In this document: in pieces, positions 58,701-64,000 of the stretch
How the letters are laid out: each line of letters begins with the position of its first letter
Numbering within the stretch: position 1 is the first letter of the stretch
Assembly (NCBI GenBank): GCA_038496675.1
Contig: CM076669.1
Span: 10,910,722-10,974,721 of the forward strand
Reading direction: 5' to 3'
DNA from: Rachycentron canadum
Lineage: Eukaryota > Chordata > Actinopteri > Carangiformes > Rachycentridae
DNA length: 64,000 nt
Program-made: the position numbers and the translations under genes
The notes under the pieces: model-generated
Database searches by the model: none
The model's input: only the letters and a program-made list of their open reading frames with translations
What the model was told of the DNA's origin: nothing

Positions 58701-60807
58701 ACAATTATTTGCTTACTCAAATCCAAAAACTTTTATGTATTTTTGATGTTTTGATGACAAAATTCAGGCATGAAAATTATTCCAAACATTGTTATCAACA
58801 AAGTTTCATCATTATGTAGTTCTGTTAATATGTCTGAACACTCACATTCCTAAGCTTTGCTGTCCAGCTATCAATTCGGTCCACTACAGGGCGACTGGTT
58901 GTGATTCTGGCCCACACCTGCATAATAGGAAGGGAAGAGGATACAATGCCATGCTAAATTGACACCAGCAGACTTAAGAACATTTTCTTAATTAGGTCAT
59001 AAATTACAGACCTCCTCTGCAGCTTGTTTGGAACCCAAGTCCGTCTCGTCCTTGTGGGCAGACGGGGCTTGAGAGCGGCAGGCTGGCTGGTACAGGAATT
59101 TCCTCAGGCTTTGAGCATAATCCCCCACAGAACGATTGTAGTTCCAAAATGTTGGGCTGTGGTTTGGAGACACAGACTCTGGACTCCCTACAAAGGGCAT
59201 CAGCTTATCACTTTATCTGAAAGGTTTCATTTTATTGCGCTATACATGAAAAAATAAACAGTTTAAAATAATAATCATCTTAAAGAAAGACTGGCAGCAG
59301 CAGCATCGAAAAGCAATTTCTCAGTCTTCATTTGAAGACATTTCTACCACTGACTCTGGGTAAAAAAGTTAGCTACTGGTAGTGGAATTCCTAAAACACT
59401 GACTTATTGTACCTAGTTGGCTGCGATGACTCTTCTCTTCCTCTGTGCGGAGGAACCTCCCCAGGCTTTTCAGGTCCTCCATGTAGTCCTCCTTGCTTCC
59501 TGGAGAGTTAAAGACTGAGGGGGAAGTGCGATATCGAGCCCTCAAGCTGGAGCCTTCTGCTGGCCCAATGCTGCTGGGGTAGGGAGAGGAACCAGGGGAG
59601 GGACTGTAGTTCAACACCTGAGAGAGAAATAATAAAAATTTTATCAAAATTTACTGAAGCTTTTCCCATTATCCATACCACTTATCGGGGTCAGGGCTCA
59701 ATCCCAATTGGGCGAAGACAGTCTGGATAGTCCCCAATCAACCTAACAGACATGTCTATAGACTGTGGGAGGAAGCCAAAGTACCAAGAGGGAACCCTTG
59801 CAGGCACAGGAAAATTTGCAAACCTTACACATAAAGGCTGGAAGGTTTGAACCAGAACCCTGTTGCTGTGAACCACTGTACCACCTGAATGATGCTTACA
59901 TCTGTGCTTTGAAGAACGTACCTTCCCAAAGGCCACTGAGGGGGAAAAGGGTCCTCCTGCACTGTTTGGGGTAGGTGGGTTGCTGAGAGGAGGGCTGTAA
60001 CCAGGTACACAGCTGGGGGAAAACTTGGGGCTGGTAGTGGCTGGTCGCGAAGGGCTGAAACTCAGCACACTCTGGCCTTGCAGGGGAGATGACTGGGCTG
60101 GAGCTGGGGTCTCCTTTTTCTCTGGCTTTTGGGGAGGAGAGGTGTGAATACCTGTGAGGGGACAATGACCATGCTTAGTCAGAGTAATAATATATATGTG
60201 ATAATGATTAATGAAAAGGAGTGAAGAATTAAGAAAAAAACAGAGCCTCACTTGTGTTCCTCAGCCCCAACAGACGATGCTGCTCGGGGGATACAGCAAT
60301 GGTGGATGGAGCCATGGTGTATTTGAAATATTTCCAGAAGTCAAAAAGAGCATTGAGGCTAAACAGAGAGGCTAGCCCCAGTTCTGTGAAGGTAGACAGA
60401 AAATATGTCTTCTGTGACAAAGTATAAATACTTGGGTGATATCCTTAAATGAAAGTGCAGTGGGTCCTCACCAATGTACCAGATAGGCCAGTAGGTGATG
60501 TTATAGTATCGGCTCAGTAATTTCCCTGACCTAACAGAAAAGGAAAAAGAGACAGATACCGTTATACTGAGCACTGGAGCAGAAGGGATGGGAGATGAAA
60601 ACAGCAAGTCGGTGCTACGCTACAAAATATCGTTTGTGTTAGCAAGAAAGTACATTACTGAACTTACATTTCAGTGTAAATCATGCCAGCCAGGGACACG
60701 TTGAGCACAGCCCAGGCGAGGACCACCTGTCGAGCCTGCTCCTCCCTCCTCATCCTCAGCGCACTGTCTATCATACTGGGCATCCCCTCCTTCGATGGGG
60801 TCAACAT
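55662..60807 (-). CDS. tmem209: tmem209, transmembrane protein 209, complete
   Basis: Fourteen coding exons, 1674 nt plus stop, 558 aa (human about 561). The N-terminal helix pair (about 28-47, VVLAWAVLNVSLAGMIYTEM; about 68-87, GLASLFSLNALFDFWKYF) anchors the protein in the membrane. A Ser/Pro-rich linker (about 110-250) carries SVLSFSPSRPATTSPKF. The C-terminal half is a conserved globular domain ending SGVNILWIFED. TMEM209 is a nuclear-envelope protein (cytochrome B561-like family in domain databases, from memory) reported to bind nucleoporin NUP205. An in-frame TGA four codons upstream fixes the ATG at 60807. Introns are short (mostly under 700 bp). The first coding exon has 22 nt of 5'UTR after a likely acceptor at 60829, implying an upstream non-coding exon. 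Confidence 0.96.
55922..55995 (-). CDS. tmem209: tmem209 coding exon 13
   Basis: Acceptor CTATTACAG, 74 nt, donor GTGAGT. It encodes GRNNLFHTILMFLYVIKTKE and then SGML. Confidence 0.95.
56463..56560 (-). CDS. tmem209: tmem209 coding exon 12
   Basis: Acceptor TTTGTGATAG, 98 nt, donor GTGATA. It encodes DVTKENLFCIHQSSTTPPHY and then QLIYQGHIYSLPK. Confidence 0.96.
56681..56795 (-). CDS. tmem209: tmem209 coding exon 11
   Basis: Acceptor ATTCCCTCAG, 115 nt, donor GTAAAC. It encodes ILMHMFCTYLDSRLPPHPKY and then PDGKTFTSQHFSHTPDKP. Confidence 0.96.
57497..57594 (-). CDS. tmem209: tmem209 coding exon 10
   Basis: Acceptor GTCCTATCAG, 98 nt, donor GTGAGT. It encodes [20 protein letters not shown] and then NRKWDTDLPTDCA, matching human [20 protein letters not shown]. 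Confidence 0.96.
58045..58170 (-). CDS. tmem209: tmem209 coding exon 9
   Basis: Acceptor CCTCCACCAG, 126 nt, donor GTGGGT. It encodes EASISSLKQAAVMKASSIPT and then MNSIVQYLDITPNQEYLVDR. Confidence 0.95.
58595..58691 (-). CDS. tmem209: tmem209 coding exon 8
   Basis: Acceptor CTTTTGCAG, 97 nt, donor GTAAAC. It encodes WISDTILVPLVKEVDSINSH and then LRRMGCPELQIG. Confidence 0.95.
58846..58917 (-). CDS. tmem209: tmem209 coding exon 7
   Basis: Acceptor CTATTATGCAG, 72 nt, donor GTGAGT. It encodes VWARITTSRPVVDRIDSWTA and then KLRN. Confidence 0.93.
59012..59187 (-). CDS. tmem209: tmem209 coding exon 6
   Basis: Acceptor CCTTTGTAG, 176 nt, donor GTCTGT (non-optimal). It encodes SPTFWNYNRSVGDYAQSLRK and then YQPACRSQAPSAHKDETDLG; highly conserved against human. 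Confidence 0.94.
59413..59617 (-). CDS. tmem209: tmem209 coding exon 5
   Basis: Acceptor TTCTCTCTCAG, 205 nt, donor GTACAA. It encodes VLNYSPSPGSSPYPSSIGPA, then LRARYRTSPSVFNSPGSKED and FLRTEEEKSHRSQL. Confidence 0.94.
59665..59890 (-). repeat. Diverged LINE/SINE 3'-end relic in tmem209 intron 4
   Basis: The plus strand carries CCAATCAACCTAACAGACAT, then GACTGTGGGAGGAAGCC, GGAACCC with GCAGGCACAGG, and ends TTGCTGTGAACCACTGTACC. This is the order seen in the very common teleost L2-type element ('...AATTAACCTAACATGCATG...GACTGTGGGAGGAAACC...GCTAACCACTGCACC'), as I remember it. It is decayed and ends about 30 bp from the donor of exon 4. Confidence 0.65.
59922..60151 (-). CDS. tmem209: tmem209 coding exon 4 (Ser/Pro-rich linker)
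   Basis: Acceptor CCCCTCACAG, 230 nt, donor GTACGT. It encodes a low-complexity SP-rich segment including LQGQSVLSFSPSRPATTSPK, which human shares as [20 protein letters not shown]. Confidence 0.93.
60252..60383 (-). CDS. tmem209: tmem209 coding exon 3 (TM2)
   Basis: Acceptor TACCTTCACAG, 132 nt, donor GTGAGG. It encodes ELGLASLFSLNALFDFWKYF and then KYTMAPSTIAVSPEQHRLLG. Confidence 0.95.
60472..60530 (-). CDS. tmem209: tmem209 coding exon 2
   Basis: Acceptor TTTCTGTTAG, 59 nt, donor GTGAGG. It encodes SGKLLSRYYNITYWPIWYI, matching human GKLISSYYNVTYWPLWYI. Confidence 0.95.
60668..60807 (-). CDS. tmem209: tmem209 coding exon 1 (start codon, TM1)
   Basis: Begins MLTPSKEGMPSMIDSALRMR; donor GTAAGT after GAAAT. 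It includes the first membrane helix. TGA-GCT-GAA-GTC-ATG shows a stop in frame upstream. Confidence 0.93.
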
Positions 60808-61159
60808 GACTTCAGCTCACTGTTTCAGGCTAAGACATGGAGCAGAGGACAACACTGAGACGACGTGCTACATCCAAGAACTGGTTTTAAAAACCTCCAA
60901 CATTACCACTATCACATAGGGTTTGAAATAAAGAGTGTACCACGATAACCGTACTTGACTTTACGGCTACGGGTTTAGCACAGATAGCTCAGCTTCGAGC
61001 TAAACGAGCTAGCTAACAAACAAACAATGTAGCCTTTCAGTACTTATGGTTTAGTTACATTTCCTTAAATAATATATAACAAATAATACAACATTTTAGT
61101 CTCAGTAGGACACAGTCGAAGTACGAATAGAAGGTATAAGAAACATTGACAATTCCTAC

Positions 61160-61245
61160 CACGCTAAAGTGAATGACAACTGCGGCGCTGCATAATTTGT
61201 ATTAACCGGAAGCTAAGGTATCTACTTCCGTTAGCGGCAACAGTT
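61160..61245 (-). other. tmem209: Putative tmem209 non-coding first exon
   Basis: The minus strand has GCGTG followed by donor GTAGGA at 61160-61155, preceded by a CpG-containing stretch. A matching acceptor TGTCTTAG lies at 60830, 22 nt before the ATG. The exon's 5' end is not defined by sequence alone. Confidence 0.4.
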
Positions 61246-61250
61246 GAATT
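61200..61250. promoter_or_regulatory. ETS-type elements at tmem209 promoter
   Basis: ACCGGAAGC at about 61205 on the plus strand and AACGGAAGTA on the minus strand at about 61226 are two oppositely oriented ETS (GABPA-like) cores within 30 bp. They lie at the CpG-rich start of tmem209; housekeeping promoters often carry such sites. Confidence 0.45.
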
Positions 61251-61915
61251 ATAAGGCTCATTCTCTTCTCAATAATTAAAAATAAATACACAATACAATT
61301 AAAAAGCTAAATTGAGTCTACCCACGGTGCAGTAATACATTGCAGACATTATGTTATTATCAGTACCAACAGTTGTACAGTTGGTCAGTGATGGAAATAA
61401 GTGGAAACGCTATTTTAGTAAATACAATTTAATAACTTTCAAGTTTCATTGAAATAACATTTGAAAACTATCTAATATTTCACTAGAAATAAAAGATTTA
61501 CAAATGTTTGCAAAGCAACTACTTTGATGCTTATTTTTTTCACCCTCAATCATTTTATCCTCGGGTAATCTTATCTAGATTGATCTGGTGACCATTTGTA
61601 GAAATCTTGTGAAAATTAGTTTAAAGTAGTTAAAGACAGATTAAAACCTCACACTGTCATACATAATTTATCATCACTCACAGGAGGCAGGAGGTGAAGC
61701 AGGACATTCACATGGCCACGTAGGGACGCTGTCTACCTCCAGCCTTTACACGTGAGCAACATATGTTAAATATAGACATTAGGTCAGCTATGACTCTCAG
61801 TCCACTATTATTATATAGATAAAAATCCAATGTTGACAGTCAAAAAAAAATTATAAAATACTCTAAACTTTATCCTGACAACCAATCATCAACATAAAAG
61901 AACTGTAATTGTTCA
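61250..61915. other. Intergenic spacer between the zinc-finger gene 3' end and the tmem209 promoter
   Basis: AT-rich, with no recognisable gene, repeat family or strong hairpin. Confidence 0.5.
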
Positions 61916-61921
61916 TTTATT
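61916..61921 (-). terminator. Candidate polyadenylation signal of the zinc-finger gene
   Basis: AATAAA on the minus strand about 630 nt after the stop codon. No downstream GU-rich element is obvious, so this is tentative. Confidence 0.3.
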
Positions 61922-62548
61922 ATACAAAAGAAATGATGGTGCACTAACTATTTTAACAGTCAACATTCACATAATGAGGTTATTCACATAACAATAGTGA
62001 TCAGATTCCTGTTTTCCAGAAGCTCACTTCCATCCAATGCTTTTAATAAATACGGAGTAAAAGCACAGGTCAATTAGCAGATAAATATAATCAGGGCTAC
62101 AATGCAGGAATATGGCATCAGAAATTTTAATTGACATTATTTGCATAACTACAAATGAATATCAAACATTAACTCTGTGTTATTGAGTGAGTCAAGGAAA
62201 GATTAAAGAATAACAATGAATGAATGATAGCTTATATGAATCCCATCAACCAATAATATTGCACAGGCCGGAGTTAAATGAAAGAAGAGAAAATAACTTT
62301 GTAGAAATACAGTCAGATCTTTATCAGATGGCTTTAACAGATATGAAGATTATTTTAGCAGCACTGTTATGCTTGTGAGAACTAAAAGAAATGTAATGAT
62401 GGAAAATATGGCAATTAAAACGCAGATTATTTAAGATGTTACAATAAAAATTTGTTGTAACTGATATTTGGCAAAAACTAGAGGTAAACATCAGTATTAT
62501 GGTAAAATGAAATAAATAAACAAAGACATCTCAAGAGGCACAGTGTTG

Positions 62549-62897
62549 TCAATGTGGGGGTGACAGAGACTTTTCAGAGTTATATCCTCCAACGTCTAAA
62601 CCACAGTCTTCATTATTGGCTGAGTCAACCAGTCTCTCCCCTCCTCCTACTCCCCTGCTGCCATCCTCCTCCTCCTCCTCCTCCTCATCTATATCTTGCT
62701 CCTTACGGGACACTCTTTCTGTCTTGGGCCCTTTGCATATCTTGAGGTGACGGGTGAGATGGTATTTGGTGAGGAAAGCTTTGTGGCATTTCTCACAGAC
62801 AAAGTCTCTGCGGCCCTCATGAGAGTTCATGTGCTTCTTCAGGTGGTTGGTCTTGAGGAAGTGTTTGTTGCACTTTGGGCACTGTATCCGGCGCTCA
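62549..62897 (-). CDS. Zinc-finger gene last exon: fingers 5-6, acidic tail, stop
   Basis: Acceptor TCCCACTACAG, 349 nt to TGA. It encodes RRIQCPKCNKHFLKTNHLKK, then RRDFVCEKCHKAFLTKYHLT and an EEEEEEED tail. The joined codon gives SHTHERR, a normal finger linker. Confidence 0.92.
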
Positions 62898-63947
62898 CTG
62901 TAGTGGGAAAGATGAGGAAACAAAAGGTGGTCAATTACTACTAATACTACAATTCGTCTAGAACGGGTGCTTAAGCAATTAATATCAGCGCTTAAGAAAA
63001 TATTTGTTTATGTCCACAGATTTATATATATGCAATGCAATAAATAAGTTACATACTGCGTGTGAGAGAACATGTGCTGCTTCAGGTCATGTTTCCTGAT
63101 GAATGCCCGATCGCAGAGGTCACACTTGAGCTTCTCTGCACCGGTGTGGATGAGCATATGCGACGCCACATGGGACTTCTGTGTGAACGACTTTTCACAA
63201 ACCGTGCATCTATAGTTCTTCTGACCTGTGAGTCCCAAAAGGAGTTTGGGAGGTTTAACAAAAGCCAAGAAAAAAAAAAAAAAGTTAAACTATTCCTTTA
63301 AGAAGAGTAAAGTGTTAAACGTGATCAGAAATTGCTTTGAAATTTTAAAGTTATCTTCTTTTGTGATGTATATAACCTGTTGCAATTTGTCAGACAAGTC
63401 TTTTTTAGGACTAAAGCTGCTCCCACAAGAAGAACATTTTTTATGTCATTTTTAATCTGGCTTGTTGGGAAGACACAGGAAGAACTGTGGGATTTATGAC
63501 CGCTGAAAGACAGATGTTGCCAAAGTCAAAAATTCTGATTACTGTTTGTACTTCCATCATCCCTGTACATACCTGTGTGAATCTTGAGGTGCATCCTAAG
63601 GTTGCTGGGATCACTAAAAGCCTTACTGCAGTATTCGCACTTGTGAGGCTTCATCCCCACGTGGCCCATGAAGTGCACGTTAAGCTTAGTGGATGTAATG
63701 AAAGCCCGCGAACACATGCTGCACTTGAATTTCTTCTCCCGCACATGGCCCTGACCTTTTGCTCGGGAGGTAGTATTATTAGAGTTTCTATTACTGCTGC
63801 CCCCATTACTGCTGTTGTCATTGTTTGTTTGTCCTGTAGCATGGGCATGGCAGGGCCATGGCGAGGAGGAGGAGCTTGAGGTCCCATTGGTCATCTTCTC
63901 TTCCTGGTGAGTGTGTTGCTGTTGCTGTGGTTGTTGCTCTTGTTGTG

Positions 63948-63984
<37 letters not shown>

Positions 63985-64000
63985 TTGTTGTTGTTGTTGT
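62549..64000 (-). CDS. C2H2 zinc-finger protein, 3' part (last three coding exons; 5' end outside window)
   Basis: Exons 64000-63573 (partial), 63225-63057 and 62897-62549 join in phase to give about 314 visible residues ending LSPPH and TGA. They start with at least 17 consecutive Gln, then a His/Gln and Ser/Asn-rich linker, then six zinc fingers in two-per-exon order. Fingers begin FKCSMC, HKCEYC, YRCTVC, LKCDLC, IQCPKC and FVCEKC. The last ends HLTRHLKICKGPK, so it is C2HC rather than C2H2. A tail with seven Glu in a row follows. TGxK-type linkers are present only in part. The domain content suggests a sequence-specific nuclear DNA-binding regulator. I do not recognise the orthologue with certainty; no KRAB, BTB or SCAN domain is visible in this part. 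Confidence 0.9.
63057..63225 (-). CDS. Zinc-finger gene exon: fingers 3-4
   Basis: Acceptor GGACTCACAG, 169 nt, donor GTATGT. It encodes YRCTVCEKSFTQKSHVASHM and then KCDLCDRAFIRKHDLKQHMF. Confidence 0.92.
63573..64000 (-). CDS. Zinc-finger gene exon (partial): poly-Q, linker, fingers 1-2
   Basis: The frame is open to the window edge and ends at donor GTATGT after AAGATTCACACAG. It encodes a Gln run (63949-63999), a Ser/Asn-rich linker containing GTSSSSSSPWP, then KFKCSMCSRAFITSTKLNVH and KCEYCSKAFSDPSNLRMHLK. The Met at 63894 is internal, not a supported start. Confidence 0.88.
63949..64000 (-). repeat. (CAG/CAA)n coding repeat encoding poly-glutamine
   Basis: CAA codons followed by CAG codons in the zinc-finger reading frame, giving 17 Gln up to the edge. 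The true length is unknown because the window ends inside it. Confidence 0.93.

Noticed and set aside
59691..60251. Extended minus-strand frame of 186 codons over tmem209 exon 4
   Set aside because: Only 59922-60151 is exon, bounded by good splice sites and human homology. The rest is intron, including the LINE/SINE relic, that happens to be open.

Overview
The window is vertebrate nuclear DNA, most likely a percomorph-type teleost. It has multi-exon genes with GT-AG introns, abundant (CA)n and homopolymer microsatellites, an AT-rich background with GC-rich first exons, relics of teleost-type interspersed repeats and one assembly gap (389 N). The four protein-coding genes I can support all lie on the minus strand, so transcription runs from high to low coordinates. 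I found no convincing gene on the plus strand, no tRNA or rRNA, and no CRISPR array.

Reading in the direction of transcription: (1) 64000-62549 holds the last three coding exons of a C2H2 zinc-finger gene whose 5' part is outside the window. It has a poly-glutamine tract, six zinc fingers and an acidic tail. (2) 60807-55662 is a complete 14-coding-exon tmem209 (about 558 aa), with a probable non-coding first exon and ETS-type promoter near 61.16-61.25 kb. (3) 53938-17563 is a complete 17-exon ahcyl2 (S-adenosylhomocysteine hydrolase-like 2, long-IRBIT; 601 aa). It has a 23-kb first intron and a probable 2.9-kb 3'UTR ending near 14.7 kb. (4) 12214-278 is the 5' part of strip2 (striatin-interacting protein 2; 8 exons, 272 residues), which runs off the left edge. 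A TATA-like promoter lies just upstream of its first exon.

I placed exon boundaries by hand from homology remembered for the human proteins, from splice signals and from reading-phase continuity. All three main genes close perfectly in phase: 1803 nt plus stop for ahcyl2, 1674 nt plus stop for tmem209 and 816 nt for the visible part of strip2. The head-to-tail order ahcyl2 then strip2 matches my recollection of human 7q32; tmem209 is also a 7q32 gene but is not, as I recall, immediately adjacent to ahcyl2 in human.

The products act in different places. Ahcyl2 is a catalytically divergent regulator of IP3 receptors and bicarbonate transporters. Strip2 is a scaffold of the STRIPAK phosphatase-kinase complex. 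Tmem209 is a nuclear-envelope membrane protein. The zinc-finger protein is probably a DNA-binding regulator. They do not form a pathway or operon. I did not find a clearly new biological system. The most interesting non-genic signals are a cluster of ZNF143-like elements between tmem209 and ahcyl2, a CA repeat abutting an ahcyl2 5' splice site, a perfect 19-bp hairpin in ahcyl2 intron 2, and a short open frame in the ahcyl2 3'UTR region.
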